A stretch of DNA of 64,000 nt from Streptomyces sp. NBC_01775 (GCF_035917675.1 NZ_CP109104.1:7068001-7132000), one strand, 5' to 3'. Counted from the first letter of the stretch, positions 25,387 to 36,031 are shown. The notes: generated from the sequence alone by a model not told the origin. Numbers and translations are program-made.

Positions 25387-26768
25387 TGCAGGGACAGCAG
25401 GCCGCGACGCGGGGAGAGTCCACGACGCCGCGGGGGCCGTCCGCCGACGCGCCGCAGGGCCGGCCCGCCGCGCCGCAGGGTGAGCCCGCCGCGCCGCACG
25501 GTGAGCCCGCCGCCGGAGAGTGCCCCGTCGCGCCCGTGCCCGGCGCCGTGGGGGAGTGTCCGATGGTGATCGACCCGCTCGTGGGGGACCTCGCGCGGGA
25601 GACGGAGGTGCTGCGCGGGGCCGGGCCTCTGGCGCGGATCGAGCTGATGGGCGCCGAGGCGTGGACGGTCACCACCCACACCGAGGCCCGCAGCCTGCTG
25701 ACCGACACCCGGCTGGTGAAGGACGTCAGGCGCTGGAACCTGTGGCAGAGCGGGCAGATCAACGAGACCTGGCCGCTGATCGGCATGGTCGACTCGGGGC
25801 GCTCGATGTTCACCGTCGACGGCGCCGAGCACCGGCGGCTGCGGGCGAAGACGGCGCAGGCGATCACCCCGCGCAGGCTGGAGGCCGGCAGGCCCGCCAT
25901 CGAGCGCATCACCGCACGGCTGCTGGACGGCATGGCCCGGCGCGCCCCGGGGGAGCCGGTCGACCTGAAGGCCGCCTTCGCCCAGCCGCTGCCGATGTCG
26001 GTCGTCTGCATGCTGATGGGCGTCGACCCCGAGCTGGAACCCCGGCTGCACGAGCTGTACGAGGCGTTCTTCTCGACGACGACCCCGCAGGACGAGCGGC
26101 TGGCCGTCTTCCGGGAACTGGACGAGCTGTATCACGATCTGGTCATCCAGAAGACCGAGGCACCCGGCGACGACCTGACCAGCGCGCTCATCCTGGCCGA
26201 CGAGGGCGGAGAGCCGCTGACGGCCGAGGAGGTGCGCGGCAACCTGGAGGCGATGGTCGCCGCCGGTCACGAGACCACCGTCGGCCTCATCCTGTGCGCC
26301 GTACGGGCCCTGCTCACCCATCCGGACCAGCTCAAGCTCGTGCTGGGCGGCGAGCTCGGCTGGGGCGCGGTGATCGAGGAGACCCTGCGCTGGGAGTCGC
26401 CCTCCACGCATCTGCTGATGCGGTTCGCCACGGAGAACATCGAGGTCGGCGACCGCATCGTGCGCGAGGGCGAGGGCGTGGTCATGTCGTACCGCGCCAT
26501 CGGCAGGGACCGCGAGCAGCACGGCGAGGACGCGGACAGCTTCGACATCCGCCGGGGCGGCGGCGCCCCCGTCCGGCACCTGGCCTTCGGGCACGGCCCC
26601 CACATCTGTCCGGGCGCGGCGCTCTCCCGGCTGGAGGCGTCGATCGCGCTGCCCGCGCTCTTCACCCGCTTCCCCGGCATGCGGCTGGCGGTCCCCGCGG
26701 ATCGGATCCGCAACCGGCCGGTGCTCACCCAGAACGAGCTGGAGTCGCTGCCGGTGTTTCTGGGGTGA
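25383..26768 (+). CDS. Cytochrome P450 (CYP154-like)
   Basis: 461 residues, with all P450 landmarks: I-helix MVAAGHETTVGL, K-helix EETLRWESP (ExxR with Glu333 and Arg336), and heme loop HLAFGHGPHICPGAALSRLE with Cys409. The first ~55 residues are a Pro/Ala/Gly-rich extension with repeats of QGEPAAPHGEPAA that is not part of the fold; the conserved sequence begins near GECPMVIDPLVGD, as in CYP154 enzymes. Coupled to the ExxR-less P450, so the two probably act on the same molecule or share redox partners. No ferredoxin gene is adjacent. Confidence 0.9.
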   Translation: MMQGQQAATRGESTTPRGPSADAPQGRPAAPQGEPAAPHGEPAAGECPVAPVPGAVGECPMVIDPLVGDLARETEVLRGAGPLARIELMGAEAWTVTTHTEARSLLTDTRLVKDVRRWNLWQSGQINETWPLIGMVDSGRSMFTVDGAEHRRLRAKTAQAITPRRLEAGRPAIERITARLLDGMARRAPGEPVDLKAAFAQPLPMSVVCMLMGVDPELEPRLHELYEAFFSTTTPQDERLAVFRELDELYHDLVIQKTEAPGDDLTSALILADEGGEPLTAEEVRGNLEAMVAAGHETTVGLILCAVRALLTHPDQLKLVLGGELGWGAVIEETLRWESPSTHLLMRFATENIEVGDRIVREGEGVVMSYRAIGRDREQHGEDADSFDIRRGGGAPVRHLAFGHGPHICPGAALSRLEASIALPALFTRFPGMRLAVPADRIRNRPVLTQNELESLPVFLG

Positions 26769-26823
26769 GCGCCCCGCCCCGCTCTGGCCGCCTGTTCACG
26801 GGTGTCTGCCTACGGCCGTCTGC

Positions 26824-27435
26824 CTACGGGCGCCTGCCCATGAGCCGGAGCAGGCGGCCTTGCGGGGTGTCCCCGCCGGGCGGCGACGGCTCGGTGGCCG
26901 GGTCGGCGAAGTAGGCGTCGGTCTTGCCCGGGACGAGGGGGCCCTCCGACAGCCCCCGGTAGATCCACCCGACGTTGCCGGCGACCCAGTCGACGAGCCC
27001 GGGATCGAGCTGTTCGGAGGCGCTCGTCGCGCGCGCCAGATCCCAGGTGTGCACCAGCGTTTCCGCGATCATCAGTCCGAGCAGCTGCCGCCCGTCGACC
27101 GGCCCGAAGGGATAGTCGATCCCCCGGTCGAGCGCGCCCGGCGCGTGAAACTCGGCCGAGAGCCGGGCGCAGGCCCGCCCGTGCTCCGCCGCGGGGTCCT
27201 CCCCGAGCGGATCCCGGTCCAGCTCGGCCATGAACCCGTCGGCCGAGCCGCCGCGCAGCAGCGCGATGTAGAGCAGCTTCCCGGTGACCAGGTGCCCCGC
27301 GAGCTTGCGCACGTCCCACTCGGCACAGGGCGTGGGCCGGGTCCACCAGTCGGCGCGTACGGCATCCAGGTGCGCTGCGCACTCGGCGTGAGCGGTGGTG
27401 AGGTGGCTGAGCAGGGTGCTGTCGCTGTCATGCAT
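26824..27435 (-). CDS. TIGR03086-type metal-binding DinB-like protein
   Basis: 203 residues, mycothiol-dependent maleylpyruvate isomerase/DinB superfamily. The N-terminal helix-bundle motif RPTPCAEWDVRKLAGHLVTG holds the first His and ETLVHTWDLARAT the second, consistent with the His-rich metal site of TIGR03086 proteins. The frame is open further upstream, but ATG 27435 (MHDSDSTLL) matches the family start. Actual enzyme activity is unknown for most members; a thiol-transferase role using mycothiol is possible. Convergent with the P450 pair; the 55-bp gap contains a doubled GTCTGCCTACGG. Confidence 0.8.
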   Translation of the reverse strand: MHDSDSTLLSHLTTAHAECAAHLDAVRADWWTRPTPCAEWDVRKLAGHLVTGKLLYIALLRGGSADGFMAELDRDPLGEDPAAEHGRACARLSAEFHAPGALDRGIDYPFGPVDGRQLLGLMIAETLVHTWDLARATSASEQLDPGLVDWVAGNVGWIYRGLSEGPLVPGKTDAYFADPATEPSPPGGDTPQGRLLRLMGRRP

Positions 27436-27819
27436 GTGAAGCAGTGTGCGGCCCCGCGAAGCCGGCCCGCTGGCGGGATTCGGCCCTCGGCCTGAGCCGC
27501 GCCGGGGCGCTCTTCCAGGTGCCGCCGCACGCACTGTGACCTGGGACACGGCGCCGAAGGCCGGATGAGGTGCATGATCCCTGTGTTACCCGACGGTTTC
27601 ATCTGTTGCACTGTTGGGCAGGAGTCCGTGAAGCCGCCGGCAATGACGCCGGGGCGACTCTTGAGAGAACCGCTCATCCCCCGGGGGATCACCCCACCCC
27701 CGCTCCCCGCGCAGGCCCCATGAGGGCCCCTTCGTGTTCGCTTCCCCCGTGCTCGCGAGCCCAGTGCGTGTCCGCATGCTGAGCTTGCTGTATCCACTTT
27801 TCGGGAAGTCGGCCAGCAT
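27436..27819. other. Intergenic region upstream of gltB
   Basis: No gene recognised. It contains a perfect 14-bp palindrome ATCCCCCGGGGGAT (27676-27689) and lower-G+C stretches near 27780-27840 that probably carry the gltB promoter. Both flanking genes are divergent here, so it may hold two promoters. Confidence 0.6.
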
Positions 27820-27857
27820 GTAACCTGCGTGAAAATTTTCTGCCACGGAGGGCCAAC
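27820..27857 (+). promoter_or_regulatory. Candidate GlnR box upstream of gltB
   Basis: Four half-sites spaced by exactly 6 bp: GTAAC, GAAAA, GCCAC and CCAAC at 27820, 27831, 27842 and 27853. This fits the published actinomycete GlnR pattern gTnAC-n6-gaAAc repeated twice, with the second pair degenerate. It lies 48-85 bp before the gltB ATG. Nitrogen control of glutamate synthase is the obvious reading. Confidence 0.5.
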
Positions 27858-27904
27858 GTCGTCCCTCGGTACGTTCCACTGCCACGAGACGACGGGAGAC
27901 GCCA

Positions 27905-30900
27905 ATGCGTGCTGTGCCGACAGCGGATTGGGCCGCCCACCAACCTGCCAAGCAGGGGCTGTACGACCCCCGGTACGAGCACGACGCCTGCGGTGTCGGC
28001 TTCGTGGCCACCTTGACCGGTGAGGCCAGCCACACGCTGGTGGAAAAGGCCCTCACCGTGCTCCGCAACCTCGAACACCGGGGCGCGACCGGCTCCGACC
28101 CCGACACGGGCGACGGCGCCGGCATCCTGCTCCAGGTCCCGGACACCTTCCTCCGCGAGAACGTCCCCTTCGCATTGCCGGAGGCCGGCTCCTACGCCGT
28201 GGGGATCGCCTTCCTCCCGGCCGAGGAAGAGGCATCCACCGCAGCCGTCTCACACATTGAGACGCTCGCGTCCGAAGAAGGGCTGCGGGTGCTCGGCTGG
28301 CGTGAGGTGCCCGTCGCACCGCAGCTGCTGGGCCCCGGTGCCCGCGCCACCATGCCCGCCTTCCGGCAGATCTTCGTGTCCGCGGCCGAGGGCGACCACA
28401 GCGGTATCGCGCTGGACCGGCTCGCCTTCGTGCTGCGCAAGCGCGCCGAGCGCGAGGCCGGGGTCTACTTCCCCTCGCTGTCCGCGCGCACCCTCGTCTA
28501 CAAGGGCATGCTCACCACCGGACAGCTGGAGCCCTTCTTCCCCGACCTGTCCGACCGCCGCTTCGCGACCGCGATCGCGCTGGTGCACTCTCGCTTCTCC
28601 ACCAACACCTTCCCGAGCTGGCCGCTGGCCCACCCGTACCGCTTCGTCGCGCACAACGGCGAGATCAACACGGTGCAGGGCAACCGCAACTGGATGCGCG
28701 CCCGCGAGTCCCAGCTCAACTCGGAATTGTTCGGCTCTGCCGACCATAAGCACAGCGGTGACCACCAGACGCTGGAGCGGATCTTCCCGGTCAACACTCC
28801 GGGGGCCTCGGACTCGGCGACCTTCGACGAAGTGCTCGAACTTCTGCACCTCGGTGGCCGTTCGCTTCCGCACTCAGTGCTGATGATGGTGCCCGAAGCC
28901 TGGGAGAGCGCCGAGTCGCAGGACTCGATGGACCCCGCGCGCCGCGCCTTCTACCAGTACCACTCCACGATGATGGAGCCCTGGGACGGCCCCGCCTGCG
29001 TCACCTTCACCGACGGCACCCAGGTCGGCGCGGTTCTCGACCGCAACGGTCTGCGCCCCGGCCGTTACTGGGTCACCGACGACGGCCTCGTCGTCCTGGC
29101 CTCCGAGGTCGGCGTCCTGGACATCGACCCGGCCACCGTCGTGCGCAAGGGCCGTCTCCAGCCCGGCCGCATGTTCCTCGTGGACACGGCCGAGCGCCGC
29201 ATCATCGAGGACGACGAGATCAAGTCGAGCCTCGCCGCCGAGCAGCCCTACCAGGAGTGGCTCGACGCCGGCCTCATCAAGCTCGCCGACCTTCCCGAGC
29301 GCGAACACATCGTGCACACCCACGCCTCGGTCACCCGCCGCCAGCAGACCTTCGGCTACACCGAGGAAGAGCTGCGCGTCCTGCTCGCGCCCATGGCCCG
29401 CGCCGGCGCCGAGCCGATCGGCTCGATGGGCACGGACTCGCCGATCGCCGCGCTCTCCGAGCGCCCCCGGCTGATCTTCGACTACTTCACCCAGCTGTTC
29501 GCGCAGGTCACCAACCCGCCGCTGGACGCGATCCGCGAGGAACTGGTCACCTCGCTGCACTCGCCGCTGGGCCCGCAGGGCAACATCCTGGATCCGAGCG
29601 CCGCCACCTGTCGCAGTGTGACCCTGCCCTTCCCCGTCATCGACAACGACGAGCTGGCCAAGCTCATCCACATCAACGCCGACGGCGACCTGCCGGGCTT
29701 CAAGTCCGCCACGCTCTCCGGTCTCTACAAGGTCGCCGAAGGCGGGGAAGGCCTCGCGGCGCGCATCGAGGAGATCTGCGCGGAGGCCGACGACGCGATC
29801 GAGGCCGGAGCCCGGCTCATCGTCTTGTCGGACCGCCACTCGGATGCCGAGCACGCGCCGATCCCCTCGCTGCTGCTCACCTCCGCCGTCCACCACCACC
29901 TCATCCGCACCAAGCAGCGCACCCAGGTCGGCCTGCTGATCGAGGCCGGCGACGTGCGCGAGGTCCACCACGTCGCGCTGCTCATCGGATACGGCGCCGC
30001 CGCGGTCAACCCCTACCTGGCCATGGAGTCCGTCGAGGACCTGGTCCGCGCCGGCACCTTCTTGCCGGGCCCCGGGGAGATGGCCCCCGAGGAGGCCATC
30101 AAGAACCTCATCTACGCGCTGGGCAAGGGCGTGCTGAAGGTGATGTCCAAGATGGGCATCTCCACCGTCGCCTCCTACCGCGGCGCGCAGGTCTTCGAGG
30201 CCGTAGGCCTGGACGAGGCGTTCGTCGACACCTACTTCCACGGCACCACCACCAAGATCGGCGGCGCGGGCCTGGAGGTCATCGCCAAGGAGGTCGCGGC
30301 CCGGCACACCAAGGCCTACCCCGCCTCCGGCATCGCCTCGGCCCACCGCGCCCTCGACATCGGCGGCGAGTACCAGTGGCGCCGCGAGGGCGAGCCCCAC
30401 CTGTTCGACCCGGACACCGTCTTCCGGCTCCAGCACTCCACGCGCTCGCGCCGCTACGACATCTTCAAGCAGTACACCTCCCGCGTGGACGAGCAGTCCG
30501 AGCGGCTGATGACCCTGCGCGGACTCTTCGGCTTCGACAGCGGCCGGGACCCCATCTCCCTGGACGAGGTCGAGCCCGCGAGCGAGATCGTCAAGCGGTT
30601 CTCCACCGGCGCCATGTCCTACGGCTCCATCTCGCAGGAGGCCCACGAGACGCTGGCGATCGCCATGAACCAGCTCGGCGGCAAGTCCAACACCGGCGAG
30701 GGCGGCGAGGACGCCGAGCGGCTCTACGACCCGGCGCGGCGCTCCTCGATCAAGCAGGTCGCCTCCGGCCGCTTCGGCGTCACCTCCGAGTACCTCGTCA
30801 ACTCCGACGACATCCAGATCAAGATGGCCCAGGGCGCCAAGCCCGGCGAGGGCGGCCAGCTGCCCGGCCACAAGGTCTACCCGTGGGTCGCCAAGACCCG

Positions 30901-32533
30901 GCACAGCACCCCCGGCGTCGGCCTCATCTCGCCGCCGCCGCACCACGACATCTACTCCATCGAGGACCTCGCCCAGCTCATCCACGACCTCAAGAACGCC
31001 AACCCGCAGGCCCGCATCCACGTGAAGCTGGTCTCCGAGGTCGGCGTCGGCACGGTCGCGGCGGGCGTCAGCAAGGCCCATGCGGACGTCGTCCTGATCT
31101 CAGGGCACGACGGCGGAACGGGCGCCTCCCCGCTCACCTCGCTCAAGCACGCGGGCGGCCCCTGGGAGCTGGGCCTGGCCGAGACCCAGCAGACGCTGCT
31201 GCTCAACGGGCTGCGCGACCGGATCGTCGTCCAGACCGACGGTCAGCTCAAGACCGGCCGCGACGTGGTGATCGCCGCGCTGCTGGGCGCCGAGGAGTTC
31301 GGCTTCGCCACGGCCCCGTTGGTCGTCTCCGGCTGCGTGATGATGCGCGTGTGCCACCTGGACACCTGCCCGGTGGGCATCGCCACCCAGAACCCGGTGC
31401 TGCGCGACCGCTACAACGGCAAGGCCGAGTACGTCGTCAACTTCTTCGAGTTCATCGCGGAAGAGGTGCGCGAGCTGCTGGCCGAGCTGGGCTTCCGCAC
31501 CCTGGACGAGGCCATCGGGCACGCCGAGCTGCTCGACACCTCGCGCGCCGTCAACCACTGGAAGGCCCAGGGCTTCGATCTCGCGCCGCTGCTGCACATC
31601 CCCGAGCTGCCCGAGGGCTCGGTGCGCCACCAGGTCGTCGGCCAGGACCACGGCCTGGAGAAGGCGCTCGACAACCAGCTCGTCAAGCTGGCCGCCGACG
31701 CGCTGCACGCGGACACCGCCGAGGCCGCACAGCCCGTGCGCGCCCAGGTCGCCATCCGCAACGTGAACCGGACCGTCGGCACGATGCTCGGCCACGAGGT
31801 CACCAAGAAATTCGGCGGCGCCGGGCTGCCGGACGACACGATCGACCTCACCTTCACCGGCTCGGCCGGCCAGTCCTTCGGCGCCTTCGTCCCCCGGGGC
31901 GTCACCCTGCGCCTGGAGGGCGACGCCAACGACTACGTCGGCAAGGGCCTGTCCGGCGGCCGGCTGATCGTCCGCCCGGACCGGGGTGCCGATCACCTCG
32001 CGGAGTTCTCCACCATCGCCGGCAACACGCTCGCCTACGGCGCGACCGGCGGCGAGATCTTCCTGCGCGGACGTGTCGGCGAGCGCTTCTGCGTGCGCAA
32101 CTCGGGCGCGCTGGTCGTCGCCGAGGGCATGGGCGACCATGGGTGCGAGTACATGACCGGCGGCGCGGCCGTCGTGCTGGGCACCACGGGCCGCAACTTC
32201 GGCGCCGGGATGTCCGGCGGTGCCGCGTACGTCATCGACCTGGACCTGGCGAACGTCAACGCGGGGCTGCGTCCGGCCGTCGAGGAGCTGACGGACGACG
32301 ACAAGCGCTGGCTGCACGAGGTCGTGCGCCGCCACCAGGAGGAGACCGGCTCGACCGTGGCCGCCAAGCTCCTCGCCGACTGGGAAGGACCCGAGGGGGC
32401 GCTCGCCCGCTTCAGCAAGGTCCTCCCCGCCACCTACAAGGCCGTGCTCGCCGCCAAGGACGCCGCCGAGCGGGCCGGGCTCACCGAGTCCGAGACCCAC
32501 GAGAAGATGATGGAGGCGGCGACCAATGGCTGA
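27905..32533 (+). CDS. gltB: Glutamate synthase (NADPH) large subunit
   Basis: 1542 residues, full length. A 28-residue propeptide precedes Cys29 ([11 protein letters not shown]), the N-terminal nucleophile that hydrolyses glutamine. After the amidotransferase domain (to ~430) come the central domain, the FMN-binding synthase barrel ([21 protein letters not shown]) and the 3Fe-4S motif [19 protein letters not shown] (Cys-x5-Cys-x4-Cys). The C-terminal GXGXG beta-helix repeats ([21 protein letters not shown]) close the protein. It makes two glutamates from glutamine and 2-oxoglutarate. GGGAG lies just before the ATG. It overlaps gltD by 8 bp. Confidence 0.98.
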   Translation: MRAVPTADWAAHQPAKQGLYDPRYEHDACGVGFVATLTGEASHTLVEKALTVLRNLEHRGATGSDPDTGDGAGILLQVPDTFLRENVPFALPEAGSYAVGIAFLPAEEEASTAAVSHIETLASEEGLRVLGWREVPVAPQLLGPGARATMPAFRQIFVSAAEGDHSGIALDRLAFVLRKRAEREAGVYFPSLSARTLVYKGMLTTGQLEPFFPDLSDRRFATAIALVHSRFSTNTFPSWPLAHPYRFVAHNGEINTVQGNRNWMRARESQLNSELFGSADHKHSGDHQTLERIFPVNTPGASDSATFDEVLELLHLGGRSLPHSVLMMVPEAWESAESQDSMDPARRAFYQYHSTMMEPWDGPACVTFTDGTQVGAVLDRNGLRPGRYWVTDDGLVVLASEVGVLDIDPATVVRKGRLQPGRMFLVDTAERRIIEDDEIKSSLAAEQPYQEWLDAGLIKLADLPEREHIVHTHASVTRRQQTFGYTEEELRVLLAPMARAGAEPIGSMGTDSPIAALSERPRLIFDYFTQLFAQVTNPPLDAIREELVTSLHSPLGPQGNILDPSAATCRSVTLPFPVIDNDELAKLIHINADGDLPGFKSATLSGLYKVAEGGEGLAARIEEICAEADDAIEAGARLIVLSDRHSDAEHAPIPSLLLTSAVHHHLIRTKQRTQVGLLIEAGDVREVHHVALLIGYGAAAVNPYLAMESVEDLVRAGTFLPGPGEMAPEEAIKNLIYALGKGVLKVMSKMGISTVASYRGAQVFEAVGLDEAFVDTYFHGTTTKIGGAGLEVIAKEVAARHTKAYPASGIASAHRALDIGGEYQWRREGEPHLFDPDTVFRLQHSTRSRRYDIFKQYTSRVDEQSERLMTLRGLFGFDSGRDPISLDEVEPASEIVKRFSTGAMSYGSISQEAHETLAIAMNQLGGKSNTGEGGEDAERLYDPARRSSIKQVASGRFGVTSEYLVNSDDIQIKMAQGAKPGEGGQLPGHKVYPWVAKTRHSTPGVGLISPPPHHDIYSIEDLAQLIHDLKNANPQARIHVKLVSEVGVGTVAAGVSKAHADVVLISGHDGGTGASPLTSLKHAGGPWELGLAETQQTLLLNGLRDRIVVQTDGQLKTGRDVVIAALLGAEEFGFATAPLVVSGCVMMRVCHLDTCPVGIATQNPVLRDRYNGKAEYVVNFFEFIAEEVRELLAELGFRTLDEAIGHAELLDTSRAVNHWKAQGFDLAPLLHIPELPEGSVRHQVVGQDHGLEKALDNQLVKLAADALHADTAEAAQPVRAQVAIRNVNRTVGTMLGHEVTKKFGGAGLPDDTIDLTFTGSAGQSFGAFVPRGVTLRLEGDANDYVGKGLSGGRLIVRPDRGADHLAEFSTIAGNTLAYGATGGEIFLRGRVGERFCVRNSGALVVAEGMGDHGCEYMTGGAAVVLGTTGRNFGAGMSGGAAYVIDLDLANVNAGLRPAVEELTDDDKRWLHEVVRRHQEETGSTVAAKLLADWEGPEGALARFSKVLPATYKAVLAAKDAAERAGLTESETHEKMMEAATNG

Positions 32534-33989
32534 CCCCAAGGGCTTTTTGACCACTGACCGCGAGGTCGCGCAGTCCCGCCCCGTCGAGGAACGGGTCAAG
32601 GACTGGAACGAGGTCTACGTCCCCGGCTCCCTGCTGCCCATCATCAGCAAGCAGGCCGGGCGCTGCATGGACTGCGGCATCCCCTTCTGTCACAACGGCT
32701 GTCCGCTGGGCAACCTCATCCCCGAGTGGAACGACTACGCCTACCGGGGCGACTGGAGCGCCGCCTCCGAGCGGCTGCACGCGACGAACAACTTCCCCGA
32801 GTTCACCGGACGACTGTGCCCCGCGCCGTGCGAGTCCGCGTGCGTGCTGGGCATCAACCAGCCGCCGGTCACCATCAAGAACGTCGAGGTCTCGATCATC
32901 GACAAGGCGTGGGAGAGCGGTGACGTCACCCCGCAGCCGCCCGAGCGCCTGTCGGGCAAGACCGTCGCGGTGATCGGCTCGGGTCCGTCGGGCCTGGCCG
33001 CAGCCCAGCAGCTCACCCGCGCAGGCCACACGGTCGCGGTGTACGAGCGCGCGGACCGCCTCGGCGGGCTGCTGCGCTACGGCATCCCCGAGTTCAAGAT
33101 GGAAAAGCGCCACATCAACCGCCGTATCGAGCAGATGCGCGCGGAGGGCACCAAGTTCCGCACGGGTGTGGAGATCGGGCGCGACATCGACGCGAAGAAG
33201 CTGCGCAAGCGGTACGACGCCGTCGTCATCGCTGCGGGCGCCACGACGGCCCGCGACCTGCCGGTGCCGGGGCGTGAGCTGAACGGCATCCACCAGGCGA
33301 TGGAGTACCTGCCCCTGTCCAACAAGGTGCAGGAGGGCGACTTCGTCGCCCCGCCCATCACGGCCGAGGGCAAGCACGTGATCGTGATCGGCGGCGGCGA
33401 CACCGGCGCCGACTGCGTCGGCACCGCACACCGCCAGGGCGCGGCCTCCGTCACCCAGCTGGAGATCATGCCCAAGCCGGGCGAGGAGAGGTCCCCGGGC
33501 CAGCCCTGGCCGACCTTCCCGATGCTCTACAAGGTGACCTCCGCCCACGAGGAGGGCGGCGAGCGCGTGTACTCCGTCAACACCACGCACTTCGAGGGCG
33601 ACGAGGACGGCAACGTCCAGTGGCTGCACATGGTCGAGGTGGAGATGGTGGACGGGAAGCTGGAGCCCAAGCCGGGCACCGAGCGGAAGATCCCCGCCCA
33701 GCTGGTCACCCTCGCGATGGGCTTCACCGGCGTCGACCGGGAGAACGGCCTGGTCGAGCAGTTCGGCGTCGAGCTCGACGCGCGGGGGAACGTGGCCCGC
33801 GACGAGGACTACGCCACCAACGTCCCCGGCGTGTACGTGGCCGGTGACGCGGGCCGGGGCCAGTCGCTGATCGTCTGGGCCATCGCCGAGGGCCGCTCGG
33901 CGGCCAAGGCCGTCGACCGCAGCCTCACCGGCACCCCCAGCACCCTCCACGCCCCCATCCGCCCCACGGACCGCTCCCTGACGGTCTGA
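32526..33989 (+). CDS. gltD: Glutamate synthase small subunit
   Basis: 487 residues. N-terminal Cys clusters [17 protein letters not shown] and [13 protein letters not shown] ligate the [4Fe-4S] centres. [14 protein letters not shown] is the FAD site and [15 protein letters not shown] the NADPH site; [19 protein letters not shown] is the conserved FAD-contacting end. It passes electrons from NADPH to GltB. The 8-bp overlap with gltB ensures balanced expression, and a strong hairpin follows. Confidence 0.97.
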   Translation: MADPKGFLTTDREVAQSRPVEERVKDWNEVYVPGSLLPIISKQAGRCMDCGIPFCHNGCPLGNLIPEWNDYAYRGDWSAASERLHATNNFPEFTGRLCPAPCESACVLGINQPPVTIKNVEVSIIDKAWESGDVTPQPPERLSGKTVAVIGSGPSGLAAAQQLTRAGHTVAVYERADRLGGLLRYGIPEFKMEKRHINRRIEQMRAEGTKFRTGVEIGRDIDAKKLRKRYDAVVIAAGATTARDLPVPGRELNGIHQAMEYLPLSNKVQEGDFVAPPITAEGKHVIVIGGGDTGADCVGTAHRQGAASVTQLEIMPKPGEERSPGQPWPTFPMLYKVTSAHEEGGERVYSVNTTHFEGDEDGNVQWLHMVEVEMVDGKLEPKPGTERKIPAQLVTLAMGFTGVDRENGLVEQFGVELDARGNVARDEDYATNVPGVYVAGDAGRGQSLIVWAIAEGRSAAKAVDRSLTGTPSTLHAPIRPTDRSLTV

Positions 33990-34050
33990 CCCGCCCCCTT
34001 GGTACGTCCGTACCCCCCCTGGTTTCCGTACAACGGAGTACGGATTCTGA

Positions 34051-34093
34051 CGCGGCGCCCGCTGTCCCCGACCGGACAGAAGCGGGCGCCGCG
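34051..34093. terminator. Terminator hairpin after gltD
   Basis: CGCGGCGCCCGCT (34051-34063) pairs exactly with 34081-34093; an inner GTCC/GGAC extends the stem with a 3-nt bulge. It lies 62 bp past gltD and 60 bp past the end of the convergent DUF427 gene, so it can serve both. A second small inverted repeat, TCCGTAC/GTACGGA, lies at 34025-34044. Confidence 0.85.
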
Positions 34094-34152
34094 TGCGTGT
34101 GTGCCTCTTGCGCTTCTCGCGCGTGTCCTGCGTGCGTCCTACGCGCCCCGGG

Positions 34153-34488
34153 CTACACCAGCTCGACGTCGGCGAAGCACAGGTGGTCCTTGACCGCCGC
34201 TGCCGCCGGCAGCGGCTCGGGGTAGGCCCACGCGACGTCCTCCGGACCGCCGGGCAGCGACCAGTAGGAGGCCGTCCCCTTGAACGGACAGACGGTGTGC
34301 GTCGAGGACGGGATCAGCAGATCGGTGCGCACGTCCTCGGGCGGCAGGTAGTAGCGCACCGGATACCCGGTCTCCGAGAGCAGCATCGGCCTGCTGCTCT
34401 CGGCCAGCACCTGCCCGGCGACCGTCACCCGCACCCGGTCGCTCCCCTGCTCGATCTCGATCCGGTGCCCCTGACCCTCTGCTGCCAT
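34153..34488 (-). CDS. DUF427 domain protein
   Basis: 111 residues, a single DUF427 beta-rich domain. VAGQVLAESSRPMLLSETGYPVRYYLP is the family's most conserved segment, followed by TVCPFKGTASYWSL and VAWAYPEP. Members are widespread in actinomycetes; no reaction is firmly established as far as I know. The preceding open frame is long but the domain begins at MAAEGQGH (ATG 34488). The 143 bp between this start and the MarR gene end hold no recognised feature. Confidence 0.88.
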   Translation of the reverse strand: MAAEGQGHRIEIEQGSDRVRVTVAGQVLAESSRPMLLSETGYPVRYYLPPEDVRTDLLIPSSTHTVCPFKGTASYWSLPGGPEDVAWAYPEPLPAAAAVKDHLCFADVELV

Positions 34489-34631
34489 GACCGCTCCCGC
34501 CTCTCCTGGCTTCCCGCCACCGTTCCGGCCGCCTGGCCGCTGCTCAGCGTCGCACAGGTCCGTCCCGCACCCCGCGGGACTCACCCCGGACCGGTTCCTG
34601 CCGCGGCTGGACCGCCCGGCTGTATCAGGAG

Positions 34632-35198
34632 TCAGTCGTCCGGCTCTCCCACCTGGACGATGCGGTTGTCGCCAAGGCGGTGCTGGACGTCCTGGAGGAG
34701 GAGGCGCAGGAGGTGGGCGAGTTGGGTCTGCTGGTCCGGGTCCAGGCCGGAGACGAGGTCGGACTCGCGGGTGAGGACCTGGTCGACGGTGGATTCGACC
34801 AGGTCGTGGCCCTCGGGGGTGAGCCGGACCTCGACGGAGCGGGGGCGGCCCTCGCCCGGGCGGCGGGTGACCAGGCCCTCGCGTTCGGCGCGGGCCACGC
34901 GCTGGGAGATGGCGCCGGCGGTGATGAGGGAGCGGCGGGCCAGTTCGCGGGTGCTGAGGGTGTAGGGCTCGCCGGAGCGGCGCAGCACGCTGAGCAGGTC
35001 GAGGGTGGCGGCGTCCACTCCCGCGCGGGCCAGCACCCTGCGGCGGTCGTCGCCCAGGAGCTTGGCCAGCCGCCACATCGGGGTGACGATGCCGATCGAG
35101 GAGACGGGGGTGCCGGGGCGCTCGCGCTCCCAGGCGTCCGCGATCTCCTGTACGGGATAGCCGGACGCGTTCTCCAGCGGATAGTGATCGCTTGCCAT
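34632..35198 (-). CDS. MarR-family transcriptional regulator
   Basis: 188 residues. Winged-helix domain from about 60 to 145: LDLLSVLRRSGEPYTLSTRELARRS, recognition helix SLITAGAISQRVARAEREGLV and wing RPGEGRPRSVEVRLTPEG. It is divergent from the SDR gene, with a long palindrome in the 65-bp gap, so it most likely represses both itself and the SDR. The start ATG (MASDHYPLEN) is preceded by GGAGGGG. Confidence 0.9.
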   Translation of the reverse strand: MASDHYPLENASGYPVQEIADAWERERPGTPVSSIGIVTPMWRLAKLLGDDRRRVLARAGVDAATLDLLSVLRRSGEPYTLSTRELARRSLITAGAISQRVARAEREGLVTRRPGEGRPRSVEVRLTPEGHDLVESTVDQVLTRESDLVSGLDPDQQTQLAHLLRLLLQDVQHRLGDNRIVQVGEPDD

Positions 35199-35220
35199 GA
35201 CCCCTCCTGCGGATGTTACG

Positions 35221-35244
35221 TTCAGATCTAAATTTAGGCCTGAA
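35221..35244. promoter_or_regulatory. Palindromic operator between the MarR and SDR genes
   Basis: A 24-bp palindrome: TTCAG, 3 bp, TAAATTTA, 3 bp, CTGAA. Outer and central arms are perfectly symmetric. It lies between two divergent starts and is the AT-richest spot nearby. Size and form fit MarR-dimer sites. Confidence 0.78.
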
Positions 35245-35263
35245 CGGAGTAGGAGAACAGCTT

Positions 35264-35983
35264 ATGTCACGCGGCATTCTTGTCACCGGCGGTGCCACCG
35301 GGATCGGGCTCGCCGTGGCGCGGCACTTCGCCGCGGCCGGGGACGAGGTCGTCATCACGGGTCGGCGTCCCGGACCGCTGGAGACGGCGGCCAAGGAGAC
35401 CGGGGCCCGGGCCGTGGTCTGCGACCACACGGACCCCGAGGCACTGCTGCGGTTGCTGCCCGAGCTGCCCGGCACGCTGGACGTACTGGTCAACAACGCG
35501 GGCGGCCAGACCGACTTCGACGCCCCCGGCGGCGAGGACCTGGCCGACTACGCGCGCGACTTCCGGGCCAACCTGGACGCGAACCTGCTGAGCGCGGCGC
35601 TGACGACCCGGGCCGTGTCGGACCGCCTCGCCGACGGCGGCGCCGTCATCCACATCGGCTCCATCGCCGCCGACAAGGGATCCGGTTCCTACGGCGCCGC
35701 GAAGGCGGGCCTGGCCTCCTGGAACATCGACCTGGCCAAGCAGCTCGGCGGACGGGGGGTCACGGCGAACGTCGTCTCGCCCGGATACATCGCGGACACC
35801 GAGTTCTTCCGCGACTTCCTGACCGACGAGCGCCGCGACGCGCTCATCGCCGCCACCGCTGTCGGCCGCCCCGGCGTGCCCGACGACATCGCGGGCGCCG
35901 TCGCCTTCCTCGCCTCTCCGGCGGCCCGCAACATCACCGCGCAGGTGATCAACGTCAACGGCGGGGAGGTCAGCACGCGTTGA
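35264..35983 (+). CDS. Short-chain dehydrogenase/reductase
   Basis: 239 residues, classical SDR. Cofactor motif TGGATGIG is at residues 8-15, NNAG at ~82-85, and catalytic Ser in HIGSIAA with SYGAAKAGLASW giving Tyr and Lys. GRRPGPLE after beta-2 suggests NADP(H) preference. The ATG at 35264 has AGGAG 10 bp upstream; the open frame extends to 35213 across the operator, so the shorter start is chosen. Substrate unknown. It is probably controlled by the divergent MarR protein. Confidence 0.9.
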   Translation: MSRGILVTGGATGIGLAVARHFAAAGDEVVITGRRPGPLETAAKETGARAVVCDHTDPEALLRLLPELPGTLDVLVNNAGGQTDFDAPGGEDLADYARDFRANLDANLLSAALTTRAVSDRLADGGAVIHIGSIAADKGSGSYGAAKAGLASWNIDLAKQLGGRGVTANVVSPGYIADTEFFRDFLTDERRDALIAATAVGRPGVPDDIAGAVAFLASPAARNITAQVINVNGGEVSTR

Positions 35984-35984
35984 G

Positions 35985-36031
35985 GCGGCCCGGGTGCGGC
36001 GACGGGCCGGGTGCGGCGGCGCCCGGGCCGC
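35985..36031 (+). terminator. Possible terminator after the SDR gene
   Basis: GCGGCCCGGG (35985-35994) and its reverse complement CCCGGGCCGC (36022-36031) can form a 10-bp stem around a G+C-rich loop, starting two bases after the SDR stop. Confidence 0.55.

Noticed and set aside
27676..27689. Perfect palindrome ATCCCCCGGGGGAT upstream of gltB as an operator
   Set aside because: Simple G/C-run symmetry is common in this genome and no partner regulator is suggested; kept only as a note in the intergenic entry.
29257..32550. A 1097-codon open frame inside gltB
   Set aside because: It is the shifted shadow of gltB, Arg-rich and without any recognisable motif.
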